From Legionella parisiensis (lineage in GTDB: Bacteria; Pseudomonadota; Gammaproteobacteria; Legionellales; Legionellaceae), in assembly GCF_001467945.1 (NCBI RefSeq), contig NZ_LNYQ01000012.1, positions 62,001 through 126,000 of the forward strand: DNA of 64,000 nucleotides, read 5' to 3'. Shown piece after piece: positions 45,385 through 55,746 of this stretch. The first letter of the stretch is position 1. Each line of letters opens with the position of its first letter. The position numbers and the translations under genes were made by a program. The notes beneath the pieces were generated by a model. The model was not told where the DNA came from and did not search any database. It saw nothing but the letters and a program-made list of their open reading frames with translations.

Positions 45385-47022
45385 TTATTCCTGACTCAAA
45401 TGTGTTCGTCGCTCATGCATGGTTTCCACACTATTAATCACCGTTTGCCGACAAATTTCTTGCATGACAGGAATCTCTTTCAGAGGAACACCTTCATGAA
45501 TGGTATAAGCAATTAAAAAACTATCGCGCCACATTTTTTCATTTCGTTTTTCCTTTGCTTTCATCCATAGAGAAACCCACAAAAAATGAAATTGCCACTT
45601 ATCACGATGCAACTCCATCTCCTCAGAAAATACAGCATCCATGGCGTCCTCCATCCGGCATACTCTAATCCCGTCAACAAAACTGCTGTTATGGTTGACT
45701 ATCTTATCAATTAAAGGATTCTCCAAATACCAGGATTCAGTAAATGATTTTGTTTTGAGCCAGGATTTTGAACGCCGCAAGGATTGGGAAATTACCTCTT
45801 GTGTAAACGGGGTAACCTGGATGCTTAGTTGTTCAAATAGATATTCTATCTCCAGCTTCGTAGGTCGTAAACGTATCCCTAGTAGTTCCTGGATTTCTAA
45901 AAACTGGACATTAGGAATCTCACCCTTCTCAATAGTAACCGCCAAGAAATGCTCTACCATCAGTGTAAAATAAGATAGATCCACCTCACGTAAAGTTACA
46001 TTTTCGTCAAAAGCCTGAGTGTAATAATTCTTCACATCCTTTGCTGAAACTGAAGGTGTTATCCAGGCATCTTTAAGGCCTAACTCATACTTTAATAACA
46101 AACCACACAGTCTATTTTTTCTAAGTTTACGCACATGAAGAAAAATTCCTTGCGAGCCCGTTCCATCTACTTCTGTCGCGCGAATGGTTGCTTTAGCTGC
46201 TTCCGGTTCTGGCGCAAACACAACACCTCGTTTGCGTTGGATTTTTATCCACGAATCAAACAGTTCATGATAATGCTTTGGATACCAATATTTTATCGTC
46301 TGCAAACGTGAAAGAGATATAGAAGAAAGCGTAACTAAACCTATAATTTGGCCCAGCGTGTGAATAGCAACTTCACGAACCTCTGCTTTGGGATGCAATA
46401 AAATTAGTAAGGCAATATCTGCACCTTCTTCAATGTTGTATAAATCGGCCATTAGATCGACGAAAAAATCAGCTGGCATTGCATAACTTTGAGCGAAAAA
46501 GTTTTCGGCAATTTCAAATACATTGAGATCAGATAACTCATGAATTAATTCTCGAATTGCATCTATATGTGATACAGGTTCGCCTTCAGGAAGCAGTTCC
46601 TCTTCATCACTGGCAAGTTCGTAATAGGCATTTTTTAGCTCCTCGGTCAAATCGACATGTGATTCATAAAAGGAATTTAATATGGGCAGCCAAAAACTCA
46701 GTGTATGTTTGCGCAAATTGATCATTGCGGCTAAGTGATCCATCAATTGAACTAATGTTTTTGCGGTAACTTTATTGTTAGATTCTGCTGCACCTTGCAA
46801 TTGAGCAACACAAATGTCTAAAGCAAAAACACAAGCAGAATAAACAGAAAGACCATCATCCGTATTTTCTTCTAAGTTACTGATAATATCGGTTAACTTA
46901 AAAGCAAGTTCTGGCTGTTGGAAAAATAAAGTATATAACTGGGGATCTGGCTCCGCATTTTGCTCAATCAGGGTAGCCATTTCGGTAAGTAAGCGATACA
47001 GATCTGACGAATTACTGGTCAT
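45385..47022 (-). CDS. Large conserved cytoplasmic protein of unknown function
   Basis: 545 residues, hydrophilic, mostly helical. No signal or membrane segment. The stretch ALLILLHPKAEVREVAIHTLGQ resembles a HEAT-type repeat, so an all-helical scaffold is possible. A basic linker (about 280) precedes a C-terminal half without known motifs. The first codon overlaps the yciA stop (ATGA) and the stop lies 8 bases before ribE, so it is translationally tied to both. I do not recognise a named family. Confidence 0.7.
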   Translation of the reverse strand: MTSNSSDLYRLLTEMATLIEQNAEPDPQLYTLFFQQPELAFKLTDIISNLEENTDDGLSVYSACVFALDICVAQLQGAAESNNKVTAKTLVQLMDHLAAMINLRKHTLSFWLPILNSFYESHVDLTEELKNAYYELASDEEELLPEGEPVSHIDAIRELIHELSDLNVFEIAENFFAQSYAMPADFFVDLMADLYNIEEGADIALLILLHPKAEVREVAIHTLGQIIGLVTLSSISLSRLQTIKYWYPKHYHELFDSWIKIQRKRGVVFAPEPEAAKATIRATEVDGTGSQGIFLHVRKLRKNRLCGLLLKYELGLKDAWITPSVSAKDVKNYYTQAFDENVTLREVDLSYFTLMVEHFLAVTIEKGEIPNVQFLEIQELLGIRLRPTKLEIEYLFEQLSIQVTPFTQEVISQSLRRSKSWLKTKSFTESWYLENPLIDKIVNHNSSFVDGIRVCRMEDAMDAVFSEEMELHRDKWQFHFLWVSLWMKAKEKRNEKMWRDSFLIAYTIHEGVPLKEIPVMQEICRQTVINSVETMHERRTHLSQE

Positions 47023-47402
47023 ATTTTTTTAGGAACCTGTCTTGGTCTGCCTTCTTCATCAATGGCAACGAAAACAAAAACGCCCTCAGTAACTTGATAC
47101 GCTTCATTGTGGGTGGCAGGATGAGCCCATACTTCAACAGTGAATGTCATGGAGGTGCTACCTAGTTTTATCAAAGTCACATAGCAACTAACAAGATCAC
47201 CTACATGGACTGGTTTTAAAAAGCTCATGGAGTCTATGGCCACTGTAGCTACTCGTCCCATTGCTAATTTTTTTGCCAATATTCCTGCAGCCAAATCCAT
47301 TTGCGACACGATCCATCCACCAAATATATCACCATTGGCATTGGTGTCTGCCGGCATTGCTAAAGTCTGGATAGCAAGCTCTCCCCTTGGAATATCGGTC
47401 AT
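47019..47402 (-). CDS. yciA: Acyl-CoA thioesterase, YciA-like hotdog protein
   Basis: 127 residues, a single hotdog domain. LAMPADTNANGDIFGGWIVSQMDLA is the start of the fold, with the active-site N..GD-FGG pattern (shown here only as NANGDIFGG), and SFLKPVHVGDLVSCYV follows. It hydrolyses acyl-CoAs of varied length in the cytoplasm. First gene of the yciA-unknown-ribE-clc transcript. Confidence 0.9.
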   Translation of the reverse strand: MTDIPRGELAIQTLAMPADTNANGDIFGGWIVSQMDLAAGILAKKLAMGRVATVAIDSMSFLKPVHVGDLVSCYVTLIKLGSTSMTFTVEVWAHPATHNEAYQVTEGVFVFVAIDEEGRPRQVPKKI

Positions 47403-47431
47403 GTTTCACCATCGTATTTTAAGTGTTTCTA

Positions 47432-47512
47432 TGTAGCCTGGGTGAAGCAACAGCGTAACCCGGGTTTCCGAATTATGAATATACTTCTCAACCCCAGGTT
47501 CACTATGCTGCC
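47432..47512. repeat. Dispersed CCTGGGTGAAGC / AACCCGGG repeat copy
   Basis: GTAGCCTGGGTGAAGCAACA, then GTAACCCGGGTTTCCG, then AACCCCAGGTTCACTATGC. Words of opposite orientation allow a hairpin. It lies between yciA and tex and probably belongs to the family listed near 49943 and 52094. Confidence 0.55.
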
Positions 47513-47539
47513 ACAGACTACAATGCTAAGTTAAAAATT

Positions 47540-49882
47540 TTAATTACGTTTTAACTTAGCTAATGCATCTGCCATTGCTGTATTAAATACCGTTTTTTTA
47601 ACCGGCTCAACTTTTTTAGCTTCAGGTTTTTTCCTATGCTCCGTTTTTTTAACCTGTGGAGGCTTTTTCATTTCAGATGTTTTTGCTGGTTTTTTTATTG
47701 GTTGACTCGCGGGCTCATCTTCTAATTTCATGCTTAAACCAATGCGCTTTCTTTCCTTATCCACTTCAATAACCTTGACCGTCACGATATCGCCGGCCTT
47801 TACTATCGTACGTGGATCAGAAATAAATTTGTTAGTCATCGCTGAAATATGAACCAATCCATCCTGATGCACGCCAATATCCACAAAAGCACCAAAATTA
47901 GTCACATTACTGACGACACCTTCAAGGATCATTCCCTCATGTAAATGTTCGATGTCTTCAACGCCTTCCTTGAACTGTGCTGTTTTGAATTCGGGTCTGG
48001 GATCACGGCCTGGTTTTTCCAATTCACGCAACACATCTCTTATTGTAGGCAAACCAAATTGCTCATCAATAAAGGCTTCTGCATTCACACTATGTAAGAT
48101 TTCTCGATTACCGATAAGCTTCTTAATATCAATTTTCTTATCTGCAATAATTTTTTCCACCAAAGGATAAGCTTCCGGATGAACACAAGATGCATCCAGA
48201 GGATTGTCTCCATTCATAATACGTAAAAAGCCTGCTGCTTGTTGAAACGCTTTTTCACCCATACGATTTACGCTTTTTAATTCCATTCGGTTTTTAAATG
48301 CACCATGCTCATCGCGATAAAGCACAATATTTTTGGCCAGAGCTTCATTAAGACCAGAAATATGAGATAACAACGCAGCCGAAGCGGTATTTACATCAAC
48401 CCCTACAGCATTCACACAATCCTCTACAACCCCATCAAGACAACGAGCTAGGCGAGCTTGATTCACATCATGCTGGTATTGTCCAACGCCGATTGATTTG
48501 GCTTCGATTTTGACTAATTCAGCAAGTGGATCTTGGAGTCGACGAGCGATTGAAACCGCGCCTCTTAGCGTGACATCCAAATCAGGGAACTCCTGAGAAG
48601 CAATTTCTGAGGCGGAATAAACCGATGCACCGGCTTCACTCACAATAACTTTAGTCAGCTTTAAATCAGGATACATTTTTATTAAATCAGTAACCAAGCG
48701 CTCCGTTTCGCGAGAACCTGTACCATTACCAATACTGATCAAATTGACCTGATATTTTGCTGCCAATTTAGCCAAATCAGTAATCGCCTGATGCCATTCA
48801 TTTTGTGGGGCCAGTGGGAAAATAACAGTGTAATCCAGTAACTTACCCGTTGCATCAACCACCACCACTTTAACCCCAGTTCTAATTCCAGGGTCAAGTC
48901 CAATAGTAATTTGTGGGCCTGCAGGTGCAGCCAGTAATAGGTCGCGCAAGTTTCTGGAAAATACTTTTATTGCTTCTTCGTCTGCAATTTCGCGTAAGCG
49001 AGTCAGTAATTCCAGCTCCAACTTGGTAAATAATTTTATTTTCCAAGTCAGACGTATTGTTTCGAGTAGCCAACTGTCTGCTTTTCTCTGTTTATCAACA
49101 ACATTGAAATGAGTAGCTAATTTATTTTCACCATACGATAAATCATGCTCAGGTAAAGCAAGGCTCACTTGCAAAACACTTTCTCGCCGTCCGCGGAACA
49201 AAGCCAAAGCACGATGAGAAGGAATTTTCTTAATTGCTTCTGAATAATCAAAGTAATCTGAAAACTTATTCACAGTTTCTTTTTTCTTGGAGCTGCCTGT
49301 TGATTTGACGATACTGTGCTGCCACAAATATTCCCGTAGCTCATTAATCAAGTCAGCATCTTCAGCAAAATGCTCCATTAATATATGGCGCGCCCCCTCT
49401 AAGGCGGCTTTTGCGTCCTCAACACCAGCCTCAGGATTAATAAATTGAACCGCGTGCTCTTCTGGATCCAGCTCAGGGTTGCTCCAAAGTGCCTGAGCTA
49501 ATGGATCTAAGCCTGCTTCTATGGCAATTTGCGCCTTTGTACGACGCTTTGGTCTGAAGGGCAAATATAAATCTTCAAGACGAGTTTTAGTGTCTGCTGC
49601 TAAAATACTCTTTTCAAGCTCAGGAGTTAGTTTCTCTTGCTCACGGATAGACTGCAAAACTACAGCGCGACGTTCATCCAATTCACGCAAATAAAGCACG
49701 CGTTCATCAATAAAACGTAATTTTATATCATCTAGTCCTTCTGTAGCTTCCTTGCGGTAACGAGCAATGAAAGGAACTGTTGCCCCTTCATTGAGCAGAC
49801 GAATGGCTGCTTCTACCTGCGCTGGTTTAACTTTAATCTCTTGCGCAATAATTGCAGCTAATCTCAACATCTCTTGAGTCAT
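47540..49882 (-). CDS. tex: Transcription accessory protein Tex
   Basis: 780 residues, full length. N-terminal helical region, then a YqgF-like nuclease fold ([19 protein letters not shown]), helix-hairpin-helix segment ([18 protein letters not shown]), and a C-terminal S1 RNA-binding domain ([20 protein letters not shown]). After it comes a Lys/Pro-rich tail with repeated KKP/KKTE units, typical of Tex from this group. Tex binds RNA polymerase and nucleic acid and affects expression of toxins and stress genes in several bacteria. GGGGATG site before the start. Confidence 0.95.
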   Translation of the reverse strand: MTQEMLRLAAIIAQEIKVKPAQVEAAIRLLNEGATVPFIARYRKEATEGLDDIKLRFIDERVLYLRELDERRAVVLQSIREQEKLTPELEKSILAADTKTRLEDLYLPFRPKRRTKAQIAIEAGLDPLAQALWSNPELDPEEHAVQFINPEAGVEDAKAALEGARHILMEHFAEDADLINELREYLWQHSIVKSTGSSKKKETVNKFSDYFDYSEAIKKIPSHRALALFRGRRESVLQVSLALPEHDLSYGENKLATHFNVVDKQRKADSWLLETIRLTWKIKLFTKLELELLTRLREIADEEAIKVFSRNLRDLLLAAPAGPQITIGLDPGIRTGVKVVVVDATGKLLDYTVIFPLAPQNEWHQAITDLAKLAAKYQVNLISIGNGTGSRETERLVTDLIKMYPDLKLTKVIVSEAGASVYSASEIASQEFPDLDVTLRGAVSIARRLQDPLAELVKIEAKSIGVGQYQHDVNQARLARCLDGVVEDCVNAVGVDVNTASAALLSHISGLNEALAKNIVLYRDEHGAFKNRMELKSVNRMGEKAFQQAAGFLRIMNGDNPLDASCVHPEAYPLVEKIIADKKIDIKKLIGNREILHSVNAEAFIDEQFGLPTIRDVLRELEKPGRDPRPEFKTAQFKEGVEDIEHLHEGMILEGVVSNVTNFGAFVDIGVHQDGLVHISAMTNKFISDPRTIVKAGDIVTVKVIEVDKERKRIGLSMKLEDEPASQPIKKPAKTSEMKKPPQVKKTEHRKKPEAKKVEPVKKTVFNTAMADALAKLKRN

Positions 49883-49942
49883 TTACATCCCCGTAAAACA
49901 TAAATATAAAACAATGGATTACCTCATCCCTAAACCTTACTG

Positions 49943-50032
49943 AAGTTGAACCCAGGTAAAGGCATAGCCATAACCCGGGAAAGAGCATATCGTATAACCC
50001 TGGTGACGTTACTTCCCAGGCTACACGTTTTT
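49943..50032. repeat. Dispersed CCCAGGT / CCCGGG repeat copy, multi-unit
   Basis: AACCCAGGTAAAGGCATAG, AACCCGGGAAAG, AACCCTGGTGACG and CCCAGGCTACACG follow one another in 90 bases between tex and glmS. The inverted words can form hairpins that may terminate glmS or shield tex. Confidence 0.55.
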
Positions 50033-50096
50033 ATCCTAAAATCGCTCCACCTCTGTATCAAGCGAAGAGTGAGTCGTTAAAAAAATCGCCACATTA

Positions 50097-51911
50097 TCAC
50101 TCAACAGTCACTGATTTTGCAAGATTACGTGGCTGATCGACATCTGTACCTTTTACAACAGCAACATGATAAGCGAGCAATTGTAAAGGGATCGTGTAAA
50201 TGATCGGAGCAACCCATAAACCACAGTAAGGAACCTTAATCAAACGTGCCCCATTTGCACGCCAACTTTGGGTATCGTCAACAAAAACAAATAACTGCCC
50301 ACCTCGTGCACTGACTTCATGTAAATTAGATTTTAATTTATCCAATAACTCATCGTTGGGGGCAACAGCAACAACAGGCATGTTTTCGTCAACCAAGGCC
50401 AAAGGACCATGTTTCAGCTCCCCGGAGGGATATGCTTCAGCATGAATATAGGAAATTTCCTTTAATTTTAAAGCACCTTCCAAAGCGACTGGGTATTGTA
50501 CGCCTCGTCCTAAAAATAAAGCATGTGCTTTATTAACAAAAAGTGAAGCAAGGTCTTCGATTTCCTCGTTCATCTTTAATGCACGCTCACAGCATGCAGG
50601 CAGTTCTTGCAATTGTTTTAAAACATCATTTGCCCGATCATCATGGCAAAGCGCCGCGGCTAGCATTAAAAAAGCAGCCAGTTGCGTAGTAAATGCCTTA
50701 GTAGATGCTACTCCAATTTCCACTCCAGCGCGCGTTAAAAAAACACAATCGGCTTCTCTGACTAAAGTGCTTGTTGCCACATTACAAATAGCCAAACTTG
50801 CCAAATACTCCATATCTTTCGCTTTTTGCAAAGCCGCAAGAGTATCTGCAGTCTCACCTGATTGGGAAACAGTGATGAATAGAGTATCTTTGGGTACGAC
50901 TACATCGCGATAACGATACTCACTCGCAATTTCAACCTGGGTTGGCAATCCAGCCAATGATTCTAGCCAATATTTAGCAATCATTCCTGCATGATAGCTG
51001 GTACCGCAAGCAACAATGTGAATTTGCTTTACCATAGGAAATATTTGCGATGCACGTTCTCCAAAACTGGACTTAAGTACCTCAAGACTATTCACACGAC
51101 CTTCCAAAGTATCAGTCAGCACTTTAGATTGTTCAAACACTTCCTTGAGCATAAAATGTCGATAAGGACCTTTACTCACAGTTTCTGAATCGCTTGTTAA
51201 GAGATGAAGCGGACGCTCAACAAATGATTTGGATGAATCATAAATTGTTACACTTTTTGAGGTAATAAGAGCGCTGTCGCCTTCTTCTAAATAAATCACT
51301 GATTGTGCAAAAGATTTTAATGCCAATCCATCAGAAGCGATAAAATTCTCACCGATACCTAGGCCAAGAACTAAAGGACTACCTTTACGAACAGCAACAA
51401 GCTCGTTTGGTCTTTGTTGACGGATAACACCTAAAGCGAAAGCACCTTCCATTTTTGCAGCTGCGGTTTGTACTGCTTCAAGCAAGTCTTCACCCTGAAG
51501 ATAGAAGTAATGAATTAAATGTGCAGCTACTTCCGTATCTGTTTCAGAGGTAAACTGATACCCTTTTATGATTAACTCTTGACGCAAGGTATCATGATTT
51601 TCAATAATCCCATTATGTACCAGTGCAATTTGTCCATGGGATATATGAGGATGTGCATTTTGTTCTGAAGGCCTGCCATGTGTTGCCCATCTCGTATGAG
51701 CAATGCCTGTATTTCCAGCAATAGCTGTTTCTTGCATGGCATCAGCTAAATTTTGCACCTTTCCCTGGATTCGGACACGTTGTAACAGTGCATCATTATC
51801 GATTACTGCAATACCTGCAGAATCATAACCTCTGTATTCCAAACGACGTAATCCTTCCAGTAAAATTTTACTGATATCCCTTTCAGACACAGCTCCAATA
51901 ATCCCACACAT
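50097..51911 (-). CDS. glmS: Glutamine-fructose-6-phosphate aminotransferase
   Basis: 604 residues. Met-Cys start (MCGIIGAVSE) exposes the catalytic cysteine after processing; AHTRWATHGRPSEQNAHPH belongs to the glutaminase domain. Two SIS isomerase domains follow (VACGTSYHAGMIAKYW, SQSGETADTLAAL), and the C-terminus ends PRNLAKSVTVE as in E. coli. It makes glucosamine-6-phosphate, the first step to UDP-GlcNAc, the precursor used by the fnlA-like pathway and peptidoglycan. GAGGAG site before the ATG. Confidence 0.97.
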   Translation of the reverse strand: MCGIIGAVSERDISKILLEGLRRLEYRGYDSAGIAVIDNDALLQRVRIQGKVQNLADAMQETAIAGNTGIAHTRWATHGRPSEQNAHPHISHGQIALVHNGIIENHDTLRQELIIKGYQFTSETDTEVAAHLIHYFYLQGEDLLEAVQTAAAKMEGAFALGVIRQQRPNELVAVRKGSPLVLGLGIGENFIASDGLALKSFAQSVIYLEEGDSALITSKSVTIYDSSKSFVERPLHLLTSDSETVSKGPYRHFMLKEVFEQSKVLTDTLEGRVNSLEVLKSSFGERASQIFPMVKQIHIVACGTSYHAGMIAKYWLESLAGLPTQVEIASEYRYRDVVVPKDTLFITVSQSGETADTLAALQKAKDMEYLASLAICNVATSTLVREADCVFLTRAGVEIGVASTKAFTTQLAAFLMLAAALCHDDRANDVLKQLQELPACCERALKMNEEIEDLASLFVNKAHALFLGRGVQYPVALEGALKLKEISYIHAEAYPSGELKHGPLALVDENMPVVAVAPNDELLDKLKSNLHEVSARGGQLFVFVDDTQSWRANGARLIKVPYCGLWVAPIIYTIPLQLLAYHVAVVKGTDVDQPRNLAKSVTVE

Positions 51912-52093
51912 ACCATGCTCCTCGTTTCAACAACCGCACATGAACGATATATCAATAAAAAAACGGCAATTATGCCATAAACATTTATAAATCACTAACA
52001 TGTTCCGTGTCGTGAGCTAAGAGGACGATGTCACAAATTGCTCCTCTAAAATTAAAAATTAAATGCTAAGAGAAAGGCGCAGATATAATTGAG

Positions 52094-52143
52094 GGTTCTG
52101 CAAAAGAAAACCCGGGCTACGGCAGTGCGCTCACCCAGGCTAC
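52094..52143. repeat. Dispersed CCCGGGC / CCCAGGC repeat copy
   Basis: AAAACCCGGGCTACGG then GCGCTCACCCAGGCTACTG lies downstream of plaC. The half-words GGGCTAC and GGCTAC on the same strand and CCCAGG inverses resemble the copies at 47432 and 49943. Confidence 0.5.
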
Positions 52144-52174
52144 TGAAAAAACTCTTAGCTACTCCTAACTCTAT

Positions 52175-53473
52175 TTACTCTATAGGATTTTGACACGTTA
52201 CATCATATCCATGGTATTTCATAGCCTTGCACACTTCAAAAGCGAGCAATCCATGGGCGCGTGTACTTGGATGTATTTCATCCCAGAATAAATAACTGTC
52301 AGGAGTATCACATACTTGGTAGTTCTTGTCTCCTGCAGCAAAGCTTGCATCCCTATATTGAAGTACTTGTGCATAGCGTAACACATAGTTGTTAGCAAAA
52401 GGCGAGCTACGGAATGAATCATACATAGGAAGTTTCACATCAATACACGCTTCCGTAGTGTTAGTAAATCCATAAGTTTCCGGATTTTTTAAAGCGCGTT
52501 CGAAATAATCGCTCATGTCGATATAGAGAAAATTTGAATCAGGGTAAATTTTTGCCCATTCCTGCATGCGATTTCGAAGCCTATCATTGTGCATATCAAT
52601 GGCATTATTCAAAACGTCTCTATCAGTAGTTTGCACCACCCGAGGTGTATCTCCTATATGAGGCAGCCCCATGATTACAAAGCGACGTGCCCCAGCTTGC
52701 ATTAATTTCATCACAGCAGAGCCCGCACCGGATAAGACATTATCAACATAGGTGCTCATTACTTCCGTATTGTAATTATCTTCAAAGAATAAGACATTAA
52801 TGTAATCATTATTACCTGAGAAAATAAAAAAGACGGTTTCATTACTTAAAGCTGGATGTTCTAATAAATAAGCTTGAACGGTTAACCCAAGACTTGGAGG
52901 AACCAACTTACCTACGATTAGATTTTTGATTGTTCCTAATGGATGACGAATCAAATTCCACACCGTTAACTGATAATCATAAGTTGCTGTCCAGCTGCCC
53001 CCGAACGCACGGTTTAAATAAATTTCTTCATCCTCTGGGGCAATAGAAAGCATTTTAGCTAAATATTCGTTCCATACCTGACCATTGGAGAAACGTGCAT
53101 TCCAATAAGGTTTTCCTGGCAATACAGGCACTAACTTGACTTTACTAACCAAGTTGGCAATATAGGGTGCCAATTGATTATCAAAAAAATCGGTGACTAT
53201 GGCGATACCCGAATCCAAAACCATTTGCGGTACATAATATTCTTCAGCAAACTCAACCATCTTATTGAGAACGAATATTTTAAAAGGTGCGACTAAAAAT
53301 GCGGGATCTTCTTCCTGGCGTAAACTTTTGAGTAAGTGGGTAGTATTCCCTGTATCAGACAGACTGTCGCCAAAAACCACCATAGACTTTACAGGAGTGG
53401 CGGCAAAACTCATGAATGGGACAAATAAACAGAGGATTAAGAACCAACGCAACTTCCGAGTGTACTGGGCCAT
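52175..53473 (-). CDS. plaC: PlaC-type GDSL lysophospholipase/glycerophospholipid:cholesterol acyltransferase
   Basis: 432 residues with a signal peptide (about 1-25). GDSL block I is VVFGDSLSDTGNT (S37), block III SGNNDYI, block V WDEIHPSTRAHG (D398, H401). These three positions coincide with the catalytic triad I recall for L. pneumophila PlaC (S37/D398/H401). PlaC is secreted by the type II system, is activated by the protease ProA and transfers acyl groups to cholesterol. Cysteines in TEACID and VCDTPD could form the regulatory disulfide loop. Strong AAGGAG site. Confidence 0.88.
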   Translation of the reverse strand: MAQYTRKLRWFLILCLFVPFMSFAATPVKSMVVFGDSLSDTGNTTHLLKSLRQEEDPAFLVAPFKIFVLNKMVEFAEEYYVPQMVLDSGIAIVTDFFDNQLAPYIANLVSKVKLVPVLPGKPYWNARFSNGQVWNEYLAKMLSIAPEDEEIYLNRAFGGSWTATYDYQLTVWNLIRHPLGTIKNLIVGKLVPPSLGLTVQAYLLEHPALSNETVFFIFSGNNDYINVLFFEDNYNTEVMSTYVDNVLSGAGSAVMKLMQAGARRFVIMGLPHIGDTPRVVQTTDRDVLNNAIDMHNDRLRNRMQEWAKIYPDSNFLYIDMSDYFERALKNPETYGFTNTTEACIDVKLPMYDSFRSSPFANNYVLRYAQVLQYRDASFAAGDKNYQVCDTPDSYLFWDEIHPSTRAHGLLAFEVCKAMKYHGYDVTCQNPIE

Positions 53474-53698
53474 ATTATCTCCTTATAAAATAAAGCCGCA
53501 AATGAAAGCACAGATAGCTTTGGTATATAACAGTATGATCGCTGGTTAGTTTTTGTCAACGCATTTAGTTAATTTTGTTTAATATTTAAACCAGCGAAGC
53601 ACCCTGGCCTAGGATGCATTTAATTCAAGCCTATTGATTAAATTCTGTGTAAATGGTAATTTTTGCCGAATATTTTTGTTTCTATTTCAGGTAGTACA

Positions 53699-54463
53699 AT
53701 GGAAAAAATAGTGATCGCTGCATTTTATAAATTTGTTTCTTTGGAAAATTTTGAAGCAATGCGCGAACCTTTGCTTGCAAAAATGCATGAAATCAAAATT
53801 AAAGGTACCATTATATTAGCCTCTGAGGGAATCAATGGCGGATTTGCCGGTACTCGAGAGCAAATGGATCTGTTTTATCAATTCATTCGTCAGGATCAAC
53901 GTTTGGCCGATTTAAAGTTTAAAGAAACTTTTGATAATGAAAACCCATTTGAAAAATCTAAAGTCAAACTTCGCAAAGAAATTGTAACTATGGGCATAAA
54001 CAATGTTGATCCTTTAAAATCAGCAGGAACCTATTTAAGTCCGGAAGAATGGAATGAATTGATTCAAGATCCCGACGTAGTGTTAATCGATACCCGTAAT
54101 GATTATGAGTTTGAATTAGGTACATTCAAAAATGCAATCAATCCCAGTACTGAAAATTTTAGAGATTTTCCGGAGTATGTGCGGGAGCATTTACTTGATA
54201 AAAAAGATAAAAAAATTGCAATGTTTTGTACGGGTGGGATACGCTGTGAGAAATCCACTGCTTACTTAAAAAACCTGGGTTTCGAAAATGTCTACCATCT
54301 TTATGATGGCATTCTCAATTATATTGAACAAATGCCACAAGAAGAATCGCTCTGGGAAGGGCAATGTTTTGTATTTGATAACCGAGTAGCAGTTGATGAT
54401 CAATTAAATCGAGTCTATCCTCAATTACCACTGGATTACAAACATGATCGCAACAAAGAATAA
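53699..54463 (+). CDS. trhO: tRNA uridine(34) hydroxylase TrhO (YceA), rhodanese domain
   Basis: 254 residues from the ATG at 53699; a TTG 36 bases upstream opens a longer frame but [18 protein letters not shown] is where the family starts. The N-terminal domain has [12 protein letters not shown], the rhodanese domain has [15 protein letters not shown] and the active loop [12 protein letters not shown] (C177, C183). TrhO makes 5-hydroxyuridine at tRNA position 34 using oxygen. It heads a tight operon: smpB starts 3 bases after its stop. Confidence 0.92.
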   Translation: MEKIVIAAFYKFVSLENFEAMREPLLAKMHEIKIKGTIILASEGINGGFAGTREQMDLFYQFIRQDQRLADLKFKETFDNENPFEKSKVKLRKEIVTMGINNVDPLKSAGTYLSPEEWNELIQDPDVVLIDTRNDYEFELGTFKNAINPSTENFRDFPEYVREHLLDKKDKKIAMFCTGGIRCEKSTAYLKNLGFENVYHLYDGILNYIEQMPQEESLWEGQCFVFDNRVAVDDQLNRVYPQLPLDYKHDRNKE

Positions 54464-54466
54464 AAT

Positions 54467-54943
54467 ATGACAAATAAAAAACAATCCGATTCGACCATTG
54501 TATTGAACCGCAAAGCAGGCTTTAACTATTTTATTGAGGATCAATATGAGGCGGGTTTAGTGCTTGAAGGGTGGGAAGTAAAAAGTTTACGCGCAGGAAA
54601 AATAAATCTGTCAGATGCACATATCATTATTAAATACGGCGAAGCCTTTTTACTTGGTGCCCAGATTCAACCGCTCATAACCGCTTCGACGCATTCTATT
54701 CCTGATCCAACACGTACACGCAAGCTATTACTAAATAAAAAAGAATTGAACCATCTCATCGGTAGTGTCGAACGCCAAGGCTATACTATAGTTCCACTTT
54801 CTTTATATTGGAAAAAAAATAAAATTAAAATAAAAATAGCGCTGGCCAAAGGTAAAAAGGAGCATGATAAACGCGACTCCATTAAAGATCGTGAATGGCA
54901 TAGAGACCGTTCGCGCATCATGAAAAAAACAGGGAGAGAATAA
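54467..54943 (+). CDS. smpB: SsrA-binding protein SmpB
   Basis: 158 residues. [40 protein letters not shown] and the basic C-terminal tail ([17 protein letters not shown]) are family hallmarks. SmpB loads tmRNA onto stalled ribosomes in trans-translation. No tmRNA gene (ssrA) is visible nearby. Its stop shares one base with the bcp start (TAATG). Confidence 0.97.
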   Translation: MTNKKQSDSTIVLNRKAGFNYFIEDQYEAGLVLEGWEVKSLRAGKINLSDAHIIIKYGEAFLLGAQIQPLITASTHSIPDPTRTRKLLLNKKELNHLIGSVERQGYTIVPLSLYWKKNKIKIKIALAKGKKEHDKRDSIKDREWHRDRSRIMKKTGRE

Positions 54944-55395
54944 TGAATATAGGTGAATCCGTACCCGATTTTGCATTCACAGCAACGAATGGCCTCAATG
55001 CTCGTTTGAGCGATTACCGAGGGGAATATGTAGTTTTTTATTTTTATCCTAAAGATGCGACCCCAGGATGTACTACGGAAGGGCAAGACTTTCGGGATTT
55101 ATACCCTCAATTCCAAGAATTAAATACCCAGATATTTGGAGTTTCCCGCGACAGTTTAAAATCGCATGAAAATTTTAAAGCCAAGCAAAACTTTCCTTTC
55201 GAACTTATTAGCGATCATGACGAACAGTTATGCCAATTGTTTGACGTGATTAAAATGAAGTCCATGTACGGCAAACAAGTTCGTGGCATTGAACGCAGCA
55301 CTTTCATCATCGACCCTCAAGGAAAATTAAGCAAAGAGTGGCGTAAAATTAGTGTTAAAGGACATGTAGACGAAGTACTCAGTGCATTAAAATAA
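54943..55395 (+). CDS. bcp: Thiol peroxidase Bcp (peroxiredoxin Q)
   Basis: 150 residues, thioredoxin fold. The peroxidatic cysteine is C43 in KDATPGCTTEG. E. coli Bcp has a resolving cysteine five residues later; here position 48 is Gln, so it should work as a 1-Cys form or use C97-like cysteine in EQLCQLF. GIERSTFIIDPQGKL completes the family. It reduces hydroperoxides in the cytoplasm. Last gene of the trhO-smpB-bcp operon. Confidence 0.93.
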   Translation: MNIGESVPDFAFTATNGLNARLSDYRGEYVVFYFYPKDATPGCTTEGQDFRDLYPQFQELNTQIFGVSRDSLKSHENFKAKQNFPFELISDHDEQLCQLFDVIKMKSMYGKQVRGIERSTFIIDPQGKLSKEWRKISVKGHVDEVLSALK

Positions 55396-55444
55396 AAATT
55401 TTATCTATTCGCCACAATTTAAAAATCTGAGGAAATAGTCAGAT

Positions 55445-55529
55445 TTGAGCGCAGGTTGAAATAAAATGACGCTGAAAAAGCACCGAATAAATCAGTATTT
55501 GAGCATTTCTCAGCGTTATTTTCTCTCAA
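55445..55529. repeat. Imperfect palindromic element
   Basis: TTGAGCGCAGGT then GAAATAAAATGACGCTGA (55458-55474) pairs with TCAGCGTTATTTTCTC (55510-55525) and outer TTGAG with CTCAA. Length about 85 bp. Its left end TTTGAGCGCAGGT is the same word as the left arm of the palindrome at 3156-3185. Confidence 0.6.
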
Positions 55530-55664
55530 GAGGTACCAAATATGATCCTCGATGAACTTTGCTGAATCGTTATTAAAAAATTTTATTCTTGACTGAACCT
55601 TCTCCCCTAAGCAGAATGAAAGAAGCAATCAAATAATTCTAGGGCTAAGGCTGCGCCTTACCAT

Positions 55665-55746
55665 TAAGTTAATAACACACGTGTCTTCCCTACGTTCCGC
55701 CGAGTTGCCCGCGAAACGAGGGATAAAGTCAAAAGTTATTAACTTA
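55665..55746. repeat. Inverted repeat with nested stem upstream of phoH
   Basis: TAAGTTAATAAC (55665-55676) and GTTATTAACTTA (55735-55746) are exact inverses, 58 bases apart. Inside, CCCTACGTT and AACGAGGG pair with one bulge. The whole can fold as a long two-part hairpin about 60 bases before the phoH start. Confidence 0.6.
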
